A stretch of DNA of 64,000 nucleotides from an uncultured Odoribacter sp. Its GTDB lineage: Bacteria > Bacteroidota > Bacteroidia > Bacteroidales > Marinifilaceae. The number at the start of each line of letters is the position of its first letter. Within the stretch, counting starts at the first letter, position 1. The translations under genes were made by a program, and so were the position numbers. The notes beneath the pieces are model-generated. The model saw only the letters and a list, made by a program, of their open reading frames with translations, searched no databases and was not told where the DNA came from. Location of the stretch: the NCBI GenBank assembly GCA_910588375.1, contig CAJUQA010000002.1, positions 207,183-271,182 on the forward strand, read 5' to 3'. Below, in pieces: positions 55,055-63,426 of the stretch.

Positions 55055-55774
55055 CTACTTTTTCTGCTCTGCAGAAAGCTTACGCCACATCTCTAACAAT
55101 CCATGATAAACACCAACAAGTTCATAAGCCCTTGTATTCCCTTGTTCCACAGATTTTGTAAGCAATTCTATAGCTTTTACAAAATCTTGCGGCACACTTT
55201 CACCAAGCATATAACAATTACCTAAACTACATTGTGCTTCTGAAAAGCCTTGTTCTGCAGATTTCTCCCACAATTGTATGGCTTTCTCCCGATTTATGGG
55301 AACACCGATACCATTAAAATAACAAGCACCTAAATTAAATTGAGCTACTGCGTCCCCTTGTTCTACTGCTCTACTATACCATTCTACAGCTTTTTGCATA
55401 TCTTTAGGTACACCTATACCGTGTTGATAACAAGTCCCCAAACTATTTTGAGCATTAGCATATCCTTGCACTGCTGCTTTAGTATACCATAATATGGCTT
55501 GCGATAAGTCTATAGATACACCTATTCCATTTTTATAGCAATAACCTATTTGGTATTGAGCCTCAATAATGCCTTGCTTTGCAGCTTTACCAAACCATTC
55601 TGCAGCTTTTAAATAATCTGCAGGAACACCCTTCCCTTGTGCATAACAAATACCTAAGTGAAATTGAGCCTCTGCATCTCCTTGTTCCGCCTTTTCCTTA
55701 TATTCCTCAAAATTCTGTGCAAAGATTTGCAACGAGCAGAAATTAATAAATAATATAAATAATAATTTTTTCAT
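55055..55774 (-). CDS. Sel1-repeat exported protein (small)
   Basis: 239 residues with a signal peptide (MKKLLFILFINFCSLQIFAQ) and about five or six Sel1 repeats of the same 36-residue type (for example AAVQGYANAQNSLGTCYQHG). The mature N-terminus matches the larger Sel1 protein residue for residue over about 18 positions. It lies 25 nt before it in the operon. It may be a shorter paralogue acting with the larger one. Confidence 0.86.
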   Translation of the reverse strand: MKKLLFILFINFCSLQIFAQNFEEYKEKAEQGDAEAQFHLGICYAQGKGVPADYLKAAEWFGKAAKQGIIEAQYQIGYCYKNGIGVSIDLSQAILWYTKAAVQGYANAQNSLGTCYQHGIGVPKDMQKAVEWYSRAVEQGDAVAQFNLGACYFNGIGVPINREKAIQLWEKSAEQGFSEAQCSLGNCYMLGESVPQDFVKAIELLTKSVEQGNTRAYELVGVYHGLLEMWRKLSAEQKK

Positions 55775-55829
55775 AGCAGGATAATTAACAAAAAAAAATA
55801 CATGTTAAAATAATCTATTACACGCTGAT

Positions 55830-56651
55830 TCAAGGAATACATACAACACGAAAACCAAGATAATTATGGCTTATTTTAGGATTGTTGAAATCCCGAAGAG
55901 ATACACGGCTGTAAGCAGAAATACAATCCCAACTACCACCACGGACAATACGAATAGTTTCTCCAATGCCATTATCATATACAAGAATAGAAGTATCTGC
56001 AGGACCTGTAGGGTTTATTTGAGAATCAGAAGTATATTTGCTATACCAATCAGAACACCATTCCAATACGTTGCCACTCATGTCATAAATACCTAATTCA
56101 TTCGGAGTTTTCTTCCCGACTGGTTGAGTCGAATTTTGACTATTTTCATAATACCACCCCACTTCATCAAGCACATTACTGCCACTATACTTATAACCTT
56201 TACTCTGCTTGCCTCCTCTCGCAGCATATTCCCATTGTGCTTCTGTCGGTAAAACATATTTTTTACCTGTCAATTCACTCAGTTTTATACAAAAATCCTG
56301 TGCATCAGACCAAGTAACATAATACATAGGATAATTATCCCCTACTCCGGCAAGTCTATTTTTAGAAATTTCTTTAGCTCTCTGCTGCTTGAGAGTTGTA
56401 CCCATCACTTTCTCCCATAATCCCTGTGTCACTTCATATTTTCCAATGTAATAATCGGAAAGAGTCACTTTATGAACCGGACATTCATTATTTTCATACT
56501 CATCTCCTTGTTCATCTGTCGCGCCCATCATGAATACACCACCTTTCACGTAGATCATTTCTAATTCCTGTCCGGAAATATTTTCAGTAAAATTTCCACG
56601 ACAAGCAGCACATAATACCGCATACATTATGATATAAAATATTTTTTCCAT
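55830..56651 (-). CDS. SUMF1-like (formylglycine-generating-enzyme fold) protein
   Basis: A 273-residue secreted protein with a lipobox-like VLCAAC near residue 17. The SUMF1 domain runs from MIYVKGGVFMMGATDEQGDE through FYIGKYEVTQGLW-type text, LPTEAQWEYAARGG, YDMSGNVLEWCSDWY and VRGGSWDCISAYSRVS to the final YLGFRVVCI. The catalytic cysteines of true formylglycine-generating enzymes are not in the expected RxCxR place (SRVSLRDFNNP instead), so the domain is probably structural, like the gliding proteins GldJ/K. It is 55 nt before the Sel1 genes and 31 nt after the repeat lipoprotein gene. Confidence 0.85.
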   Translation of the reverse strand: MEKIFYIIMYAVLCAACRGNFTENISGQELEMIYVKGGVFMMGATDEQGDEYENNECPVHKVTLSDYYIGKYEVTQGLWEKVMGTTLKQQRAKEISKNRLAGVGDNYPMYYVTWSDAQDFCIKLSELTGKKYVLPTEAQWEYAARGGKQSKGYKYSGSNVLDEVGWYYENSQNSTQPVGKKTPNELGIYDMSGNVLEWCSDWYSKYTSDSQINPTGPADTSILVYDNGIGETIRIVRGGSWDCISAYSRVSLRDFNNPKISHNYLGFRVVCIP

Positions 56652-56682
56652 TGTTTTTTAATATTTATTACGAAAATTGTTA

Positions 56683-59358
56683 TTAATATTGATACTCGTA
56701 CGCTCCGACATCTATGGAACTACCGGAAATACGCTTGTATCCTGCTATATCTGTTTTTATTTCGCTTGAAGGAAAATAAATGGAAACACCCGCATTGATA
56801 CATGAAGAACCTGTTCCTATTGACCAATCGGCAGTCCTCCAGACCATAGAAGCTGCTTTTAGAGCTTCAATAGTTTGCAATCCTCCCGATACATTAGGTC
56901 CTATTTTTGTGGATGGATTCTTTAATTTTACCTTACTATTGTCATTATTCTCCACATATATGCAAGAATACTGCGAATCTTTATCCCGTAATGAATTATT
57001 CCAAATCAAACAATTATATAAATTTCCACTTTTACTCCCTGAAAAAACTTCATTGTTATTGGCTAATGTACAATTATAAAGGTCTACAGAACCTGAAGAA
57101 TAATCAAAAACGACATCATTATTAGTGATAACACAATTATACATCTTCAAATTTCCCGATATATTTAAAGAGCCAACATTCCCGCGGAAAGAACAATTTA
57201 TCATTTTCATTGTTCCCTCGATTAAAAATTGTGTACCGGCATACCACATATAACCATCAATAGTACAATTATTCATTTCATTATTATCTCCATAACAAAA
57301 AAATCTTCTCATCACAAATGGTTCTCCATCTCCTATGACACAATTATGGATAGCCACATTTCCTGTCAACAATATTCCTCCATACGTGCTTACCGCAGCA
57401 ATAATCTGAAAGCCATCTACGATTGTTTTAGTTGAACAAGAAGTTTTGGCAATCCCCAAAATTGTTGTTTTTTCTGTTCTCTCCGATATTGTTTTTTCAG
57501 TTCCTTTAAATCCTCCATATATGGCAACTCCACTTTTAAGATTGATTGTTTCATTGTAATTTCCGACTGATACCCATATTTGGTTAGCTTCGGTTGCCTT
57601 TTCCAAAGCGGCCGCTATTGTTTTTTTCGCACTGCTCCAACCGGAGCCGCTGTTAGCATCGTTTCCTGAAACAGAAACACAAATCACATTTGTCGGGACG
57701 GGATTTGGTTCAGGCTCTGGTTCTGGTTCATCTCCCGTCGTGAATTTCACGACATCACTGTAAGCCGTCCCTCGTCCGTTGATAGCGTATGCCGCTACAT
57801 AATAATCCGTCTGTTTGACCAGATTATTCAATGTAGCGGAGAAAAGGTCTTGCGTAGTATTCACCACTTGTTTGGTTGCAGTAGACAGAGTAACATAGGG
57901 TGATTCGGAGTATAGGAATCCCCGTTCCGTAACCGAGGAGCTTCCGTGCTCAATAATCGAACATTCCACTTTTGCAGATTTGAAAGTGATTTCTTCCACT
58001 TTTAAAGTTCCCATTTGCGCCAGGCGGTTGTTTGGGTCATACTTTTTCAACAGCACCTCGACCGGTCCTGCATTTTCTCCAGCCTTAACCGATATATTGG
58101 CGACGGTGTTGTTGAGATGTCCAACACAGGATGCCTCTACCGAATAGGTACCAGGTTCAAGGCTTTCAAACCCAAATATCCCATCGGTACCAGTAGTGAT
58201 TTTTTCTCCTATTGGGAGTAAAGTCACGGAACTTCCTTCCAATGGGGCAGATGTTTCCGCGTTTTTAACCACTCCATGCAATGTCCCCTTGGTACTGAAA
58301 AGAGAGACTTCTATAGAATAAGCTGTCCGATTGGCATCGATTGTGATATTTTTATTGGCGTCATTATAGTCCTTGTGGGAAACTTGTATGCTGTAGTCTC
58401 CGGGGTCAAGGTCTTTGAATAAGAACACTCCGTCCGTCCCTGTTATGATTTTTATTCCCGCAGGCAAGAGAAAAACGGAACATCCGGCAATAGACAGGGC
58501 GGATGCGTTGTCTTTGACTATCCCATAGATGGAGCCCTCTGTAGCCTTGGTCAAAAGGATGTCTACAGAAATAGAAACTGCACCTTCATTGATAATAATC
58601 TGCTGTTTGTTATTGAAATATCCGTTACAAGAAGCCTCTACATAATAATTTCCGGCAATAATGTCGTCGAATCGAAATACTCCGTCCGCTCCGGTTGTAC
58701 GCGTTATTCCCGTCGGCATAAGAGTGACGGAACACCCACTCAAGGGCTGATTATTATCTTTATCCTTTATTATACCAGAGACTGAGCACACGGATTTACC
58801 CAAGGAAATATCTACAAGGACAGCATTACCTCCTTCTTTGATTTCAACATTTATTTTATTATTAAAGTATCCGTTACAGGAAACTTCAATCGTATACTTC
58901 CCTATCTCAATTTCACTAAATTGGTATGCCCCGTCGACATCCGTTACGATGTTCCTTCCTATAGGTAAGAGTTTCACGGAACACCCGCTTAACGGAAGAT
59001 TAGTTACGTTATCCTTTACCGTTCCGTGGATAGTACTCATCGATTTTTTTAACAATATATCGGCAGAAGCAATGTTATCAGGCTTGACATCAACAGTCTT
59101 TTTATTAGTGGAATATCCGTAGCAAGAAGCCTCTACAGTATAAGTTTCCGGCATTAATTTATCGAAAAAGAATGTGCCGTCTTCACCTGTAGTAATAGTA
59201 TTACCTGTCGGTTGCAACATAACCGAACATCCTTTCAGTGGTTCGGATGTTTGGGCGTCTTTTACAACACCGGATATATCGCCCGTACTCGACTTGATTT
59301 TGCTTACACATCCGGTTATCAAAGCAATAAAAATGAATAATAAAAATATATTTTTCAT
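56683..59358 (-). CDS. Lipoprotein with five carboxypeptidase-regulatory repeats and beta-helix
   Basis: An 891-residue lipoprotein (LITGCVSK). Residues about 25-440 hold five tandem CarboxypepD_reg-like repeats of roughly 87 residues (for example GVVKNAETSAPLEGSSVTLL, with YTVEASCYGYSTN and its variants). An FN3-like domain follows (about 445-545, with SPYVTLSTATKQVVNT), then a Glu/Pro hinge (EPEPEPEPNPVP). The end is a right-handed beta-helix (about 560-890) with ICVSVSGNDANSGSGWSSAK and a closing VGAYEYQY, as in choice-of-anchor-Q proteins. It is probably a cell-surface display protein. Repeats at protein and DNA level are similar, so recombination among them is possible. Confidence 0.85.
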   Translation of the reverse strand: MKNIFLLFIFIALITGCVSKIKSSTGDISGVVKDAQTSEPLKGCSVMLQPTGNTITTGEDGTFFFDKLMPETYTVEASCYGYSTNKKTVDVKPDNIASADILLKKSMSTIHGTVKDNVTNLPLSGCSVKLLPIGRNIVTDVDGAYQFSEIEIGKYTIEVSCNGYFNNKINVEIKEGGNAVLVDISLGKSVCSVSGIIKDKDNNQPLSGCSVTLMPTGITRTTGADGVFRFDDIIAGNYYVEASCNGYFNNKQQIIINEGAVSISVDILLTKATEGSIYGIVKDNASALSIAGCSVFLLPAGIKIITGTDGVFLFKDLDPGDYSIQVSHKDYNDANKNITIDANRTAYSIEVSLFSTKGTLHGVVKNAETSAPLEGSSVTLLPIGEKITTGTDGIFGFESLEPGTYSVEASCVGHLNNTVANISVKAGENAGPVEVLLKKYDPNNRLAQMGTLKVEEITFKSAKVECSIIEHGSSSVTERGFLYSESPYVTLSTATKQVVNTTQDLFSATLNNLVKQTDYYVAAYAINGRGTAYSDVVKFTTGDEPEPEPEPNPVPTNVICVSVSGNDANSGSGWSSAKKTIAAALEKATEANQIWVSVGNYNETINLKSGVAIYGGFKGTEKTISERTEKTTILGIAKTSCSTKTIVDGFQIIAAVSTYGGILLTGNVAIHNCVIGDGEPFVMRRFFCYGDNNEMNNCTIDGYMWYAGTQFLIEGTMKMINCSFRGNVGSLNISGNLKMYNCVITNNDVVFDYSSGSVDLYNCTLANNNEVFSGSKSGNLYNCLIWNNSLRDKDSQYSCIYVENNDNSKVKLKNPSTKIGPNVSGGLQTIEALKAASMVWRTADWSIGTGSSCINAGVSIYFPSSEIKTDIAGYKRISGSSIDVGAYEYQY

Positions 59359-60179
59359 AACGAAACAGAGAATAAAAAACCTTGTGAATTACTATTTGCA
59401 TAAGGGGTAAATGTCAGAGAATTTTTTTTATAACGTTTTGCCCCTTTGGCAGCAATGGCATCCACCAAGTTGTAAACATATACCGCTCCAGCCGCAATGA
59501 TACAGCCATTGCGCACGTTTCTATAAGATGCAGACCTATCGTTGTAGTTTTCACGGACAGAGTTATTCCACTCAGAAAGCGCCTTGTTGCGGTAACTTTT
59601 GCTTAGATTGTCACACACACATATTCCCGCTATCGTCGCCACCTGCAGGGAAAGAATCGTGATGCCCTTCCCCATGCTCCGCTTGTACATTTGTCCCCAC
59701 CCGGGTACAACCATGCTTCTCCACAGGGCAGCCCCCTTGTAGTCCGTCGTAAATTCCAGTTTATCGAACCATACTTTTTCCGGATTATACGCCACTTCAA
59801 AGAGCATCCAGCAGGCATTGCCCTCGTAATACTCATCCGCCACGTCGAAGCAGGCATTAAACTCTTCCGTCTCGAAACGATAGCGAGATTGCTGGCGTGT
59901 ACTCTCATCGTAAACGCTGCCATGGCTCTGTGAGAGGTTCTCCAGGATGTCCTGCCCTTTAATCATCACGCCCTGATTGCGGGAAAGTTCCCCTACCAAT
60001 TCAAGAAGAGCGTTATTACGGGCTTCCGTCCGGGTTCGCCCCTCTCCCAATGTCACCTTAAAATAATAGGACACATTACTCCGATTCGGCATATCGCCCC
60101 GCATCCATGGTGGCCGCTGGGAATACGCCTGACTATACAAAGCTGTCAGGTATACCAGTATCCATAACCCTTTATTCAT
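59355..60179 (-). CDS. LPP20-like N-terminus with DUF5683 C-terminus
   Basis: About 274 residues from MNKGLWILVYLTALYSQAYSQ. The mature N-terminal domain, GEGRTRTEARNNALLELVGELS, resembles LPP20/TolB-N-type envelope proteins. The C-terminal region AALWRSMVVPGWGQMYKRSMGKG followed by helices is DUF5683, a small membrane-insertion domain found in Bacteroidota. The start overlaps the previous gene by 8 nt and the stop overlaps the next by 4 nt. It may be a periplasmic partner or assembly factor for the lipoprotein that follows. Confidence 0.75.
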   Translation of the reverse strand: MNKGLWILVYLTALYSQAYSQRPPWMRGDMPNRSNVSYYFKVTLGEGRTRTEARNNALLELVGELSRNQGVMIKGQDILENLSQSHGSVYDESTRQQSRYRFETEEFNACFDVADEYYEGNACWMLFEVAYNPEKVWFDKLEFTTDYKGAALWRSMVVPGWGQMYKRSMGKGITILSLQVATIAGICVCDNLSKSYRNKALSEWNNSVRENYNDRSASYRNVRNGCIIAAGAVYVYNLVDAIAAKGAKRYKKNSLTFTPYANSNSQGFLFSVSL

Positions 60180-60804
60180 CGCTTTCCGTTTCAAATCCTT
60201 CCCGTACAAAATCGGCTATTTTCCTGGCATATTTCTGTGCCATCTCAGTTTCTTTGGCTGCACGTTCCAACGCTCTTATACGGGCAGCGGAAGCTTTTTC
60301 CTCATTTATCAGAAAAAACACTTTATATTGCTTCATACTCCCCTGCTCTTTGTATATTGCATAACTCTCCGTCAGAACACCTTTTACCTCCTGCTGTACT
60401 AAACGTTCGTAAGCAGCATACATCTTATCAAATTCCCCTTCAGTATTGCTTTGGTCAACATTCAGATCAGAGACGACACGTCCTTTAAGAGTAGAACCCG
60501 CTAAATTAGCATACGTGACAAGTGCATTGTTGTAGGCAGTCTGCTTACACACATTCAAAGATTTACACTGCGATACTTCACCCACCAATTCCACATTCTG
60601 AGAGTCTTTCATCTTCTCGTAATGTTCCAACAACGCCACTTCCAGCGTCTTGGAACCACCCGCCAATTGCCAACCGGTCTTTTTGTACTCTTTGATTTTG
60701 CTTTTGTACATTTTAGACGTTTCCCGCTTCAACATCCGACTTTGTGCACACACCATACAACTACTCAGCAGCCATAACACACACATGAAAATAATTCTTT
60801 TCAT
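60172..60804 (-). CDS. Secreted LPP20-like protein behind the RNA leader
   Basis: A 210-residue protein with a signal peptide (MKRIIFMCVLWLLSSCMVCAQ). The middle segment KQTAYNNALVTYANLAGSTLKG resembles the alternating NA-rich helix of LPP20-like proteins and the next gene's product. The C-terminus is a charged helix (ARIRALERAAKETEMAQKYARK). It is the first gene of the eight-gene envelope operon. The second structured RNA copy ends about 55 nt before its start. Confidence 0.65.
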   Translation of the reverse strand: MKRIIFMCVLWLLSSCMVCAQSRMLKRETSKMYKSKIKEYKKTGWQLAGGSKTLEVALLEHYEKMKDSQNVELVGEVSQCKSLNVCKQTAYNNALVTYANLAGSTLKGRVVSDLNVDQSNTEGEFDKMYAAYERLVQQEVKGVLTESYAIYKEQGSMKQYKVFFLINEEKASAARIRALERAAKETEMAQKYARKIADFVREGFETESDE

Positions 60805-60857
60805 AGTCCTTAAATAATTTTACTACCCCTATTCCCGAAAAGGTAAGTCAATTACAC

Positions 60858-61101
60858 AAAAAGCGTGGGAATTTTTTCGTTTTATCACATTTGAGGGTCT
60901 GGACTCCCTTACGTCAAAATAAAACGATACCCCACGCCAAACCAGATATAAACTGAAAAGTATATATGGCAAGCACGAGCGTTTGTATCATTTATCCTTT
61001 GACGTTGAAATTGTCCAGATTTCAAATGTAGGATAAGCAGAAACGCTTCAATTAAAATATGTCCGCCCATACGGCATTCCCGTATAGACGCGTCAAATAT
61101 A
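60858..61101 (-). ncRNA. Structured RNA, copy 2, with promoter and terminator
   Basis: About 231 nt on the minus strand, TATATTTG at 61101-61094, ending in TTTTT at 60862-60858. Same structure as copy 1, with changed bases that keep the pairs: ACATTTGA (60887-60894) with TCAAATGT (61022-61029), ACGTCAAA (60911-60918) with TTTGACGT (60998-61005), CTGGAC/GTCCAG unchanged, and TTATCC (60992-60997) with GGATAA (61031-61036). The base pairs differ from copy 1 in at least five positions with both partners changed. The 5' hairpin also differs (ATACGG/CCGTAT at 61069-61085). It is the leader of the envelope operon or an independent RNA. Family unknown to me. Confidence 0.8.
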
Positions 61102-61921
61102 GAGAAAATATTAGGGTATCGGAAATTAACTTGTCGATTTTTCTTGCGAACATTGTTTTTCTGAATTTAGTTTGTATAGCCGCTTGGATGAGATACGTGC
61201 CATGATGTTGGGAGTCTATACGGAACTGTCGGCTGTCCGTGGATGTCAAAAGTCTGTTGCTGGGCATGGTGGGAGAACAGGCTACGCTATTGAACTATTT
61301 CCTTTTCAAATAAAAAGAGTAACTTTGTATTCGAAAGTTACAAAAAGAGTGTATTTTATTGGATATGAGCGTATGTTAATTGCTCATGATAGTAATAGGT
61401 TACGATTTAGTTAGTTGTCTGCAGCATTATTCTTCTGCGCATTGCATAACCTTCAAAGAACTCTTCGTTTGCGAAAATAACAATAAAACTGGAGATTTTG
61501 AAATGAATCTCCCTGTTTTTTCTTTCTCACACAAGTTTTTCCGTAAAAGCAGTTTTATTCGTTGGCACACCATCGCCCAAAAGGATTTTGAACGAACGTG
61601 TGCAGACTACTGCATAAGCGGAGAAAAAGGCTTTGCTTCACGCCTAAGCAACAGTTTAGACTGGAATGAGGCAAGGCCCATTTCTTTTGTGCTTATTTCA
61701 AAGAGGTATTTTTACGGCTTTTCAGATGATTTATCATTTTTCGCTGTCCCTTTGAGCTGGAAGCGGAAAGCCGTGCGCGACTGCCCGAATCACAAGTTAT
61801 CTCTCGTAGCAGACAAATAAGGTTGTGTGTCTTATAATCGCTAAAACAAATTCAATCAAACGAATTTCAATAACAACACTCTTATTATACATATTTGATA
61901 ACTGAGATTCTACATCGAACC
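61102..61921. other. Gap with decayed reading frames and direct-repeat copy A
   Basis: No intact gene is supported here. A possible frame at 61172-61330 (LDEIRAMMLGVYTELSAVRG, then a frameshift to LLGMVGEQATLLNYF) looks like a broken small protein. From about 61548 to 61790 lies copy A of a direct repeat whose copy B is at 63607-63790. The words GGCACACCATCGCCC and AAAAGGATTTTGAACG are shared exactly. The 146-residue frame at 61380-61820 has an unconvincing protein and lies across this repeat. Confidence 0.5.
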
Positions 61922-62911
61922 TTATTGTTTTTCCTTTAATGGAGTTGCAGGGTTAGTAATAGGATAAGATGTATGAGTTAGAGTTCCACTCTTATGAGTC
62001 GAATAGACATTGCAATGATTACTGAGGCAATGAACAATTCCTCTGCTGGGATGTTTACGAGAGCCTTTTGCAGAAATAATCGCACAGCAAGGAGCCAATT
62101 TGTCAATCAATACCGAGGTCAGATTATGTTTACTTCCATGATGTGGAACTTTTATCCTACAGCCTGACAAGTTCGTATTATTAGAAATTGCATCAGAGAT
62201 AGCAGCTCGATTTGCATCGCCCAGCAACAAGAATTTACAATTTCTAACCGGCTCAAATAAAAGAACTATGCTGCCAGCATTAGTTGGCGAACAATCATCA
62301 GGCTCGTCATCAATAGACGATTTGGCTTGAATGGATGAAAAATAACCTATATCATCGTATATTGTATTATCCTCATCTTTTCTCCTTTTATTGTTCTTAA
62401 GTATTTCTATCGCAAGAGGATGATAGAAATCCAAACTGGGACCTACAACTGAGATCGGAATGTGTAAATGTGTTTTTCCACAATATGCACCATATACATT
62501 GCATTTGTTAGATACAGCTAAATCTATGAGGTTAAGTGAATCCGTATCTGTTGGATGAGCATAGCATTCGCGACAATGAGACAACCTATCTCGTTTAGGA
62601 TATAATTTATTATATTCATCTTCGCTAATTACATCCTCTGGCGTATTAAGCCAAAATTCATTAATAATTACATCTCTATCATTCAATAATCCAAAAAATC
62701 CTCCTTTATGATCAGAGTCTGGGTGAGTACATATTGCTAAATCAATAGTATAAGTTTTCCAGTGATTCCAAATATAGTTTTTGATTTTGTCTGAATCGCT
62801 GACATTTCCAGCGTCAATTAATACAACATATTGCTCCCCGCTGTCTTCATATCGTATTATGATTGCATCAGCGTCTGAAACGCTGAGATAATGAACTTCG
62901 TAATTCGGCAT
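61922..62911 (-). CDS. ComEC-type metallo-beta-lactamase-fold protein
   Basis: A 329-residue soluble protein. The metal motif THPDSDHKGG (His63, Asp65, Asp67, His68) is the HxDxDH form found in the ComEC hydrolase domain, and KVPHHGSKHN and LLGDANRAA (Asp, His) complete the site. A signal peptide is absent, so it acts in the cytoplasm. It is 8 nt after the membrane-protein gene and forms a two-gene operon. ComEC hydrolases degrade DNA, and stand-alone forms occur in defence settings; the substrate here is not known. It lacks the ComEC membrane domains. Composition is A/T-rich compared with the operon to the left. Confidence 0.82.
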   Translation of the reverse strand: MPNYEVHYLSVSDADAIIIRYEDSGEQYVVLIDAGNVSDSDKIKNYIWNHWKTYTIDLAICTHPDSDHKGGFFGLLNDRDVIINEFWLNTPEDVISEDEYNKLYPKRDRLSHCRECYAHPTDTDSLNLIDLAVSNKCNVYGAYCGKTHLHIPISVVGPSLDFYHPLAIEILKNNKRRKDEDNTIYDDIGYFSSIQAKSSIDDEPDDCSPTNAGSIVLLFEPVRNCKFLLLGDANRAAISDAISNNTNLSGCRIKVPHHGSKHNLTSVLIDKLAPCCAIISAKGSRKHPSRGIVHCLSNHCNVYSTHKSGTLTHTSYPITNPATPLKEKQ

Positions 62912-62919
62912 ATAATATA

Positions 62920-63426
62920 TTATTGGTTGTTTAATCGAGATATACGTGATGTAATATAAGATACTTGCTTCCTATAGGTACAAAGGAATAGCAGTACACC
63001 TAAACTTAATATAATCCAACAGATATTATCTGTTATAAAATTCTTAATATTTGAGAACTGGAAAATTAGCTTGATAATAAGAACTATAGAGAATACAGAT
63101 ATATAGCTTCTGTATTCATTGTTCATTCGACTTAACTGTGTAAGTTTTCCAGACGTATCTTTCAATTCGGCATCCGTAAAATCTTTATGTGACGCACATT
63201 TCACTATTTTGAGCATTTTAATTAGAGGCTCAAAGACTAAAGAACTTATCCGAGAGTTTATTATACCAAGAAAATAGAGGATAACGGCAAGTATCCATAT
63301 ATTATTTGTAAGAGAGAATATATCGCAACCTTCCACGCAGAATTTTAATAGGGCAGCCAGCACTGTACCTGGAATTAAATTTGTCAACAAATTGTAGACA
63401 GGAATTGATGCTATTATTTTTTCCAT
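62920..63426 (-). CDS. Four-helix membrane protein, candidate effector or anchor
   Basis: A 168-residue protein with about four hydrophobic helices: NLIPGTVLAALLKF and a second at NIWILAVILYFLGIINSR, then SVFSIVLIIKLIFQF and CWIILSLGVLLFLCTYR. Between the pairs is a charged cytoplasmic loop (ASHKDFTDAELKDTSGKL). The start YNLLTNLIPG resembles small membrane proteins near Bacteroidota defence genes, by memory only. It is the first gene of the pair with the hydrolase. Confidence 0.65.
   Translation of the reverse strand: MEKIIASIPVYNLLTNLIPGTVLAALLKFCVEGCDIFSLTNNIWILAVILYFLGIINSRISSLVFEPLIKMLKIVKCASHKDFTDAELKDTSGKLTQLSRMNNEYRSYISVFSIVLIIKLIFQFSNIKNFITDNICWIILSLGVLLFLCTYRKQVSYITSRISRLNNQ

Noticed and set aside
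53374..55774. Possible CRISPR or satellite array
   Set aside because: The regular 108-bp period is due to Sel1 protein repeats; no identical repeats with unique spacers exist.
61380..61820. 146-residue ORF
   Set aside because: It lies across direct-repeat copy A, has no promoter, and its protein shows no family pattern. Copy B lacks the frame.
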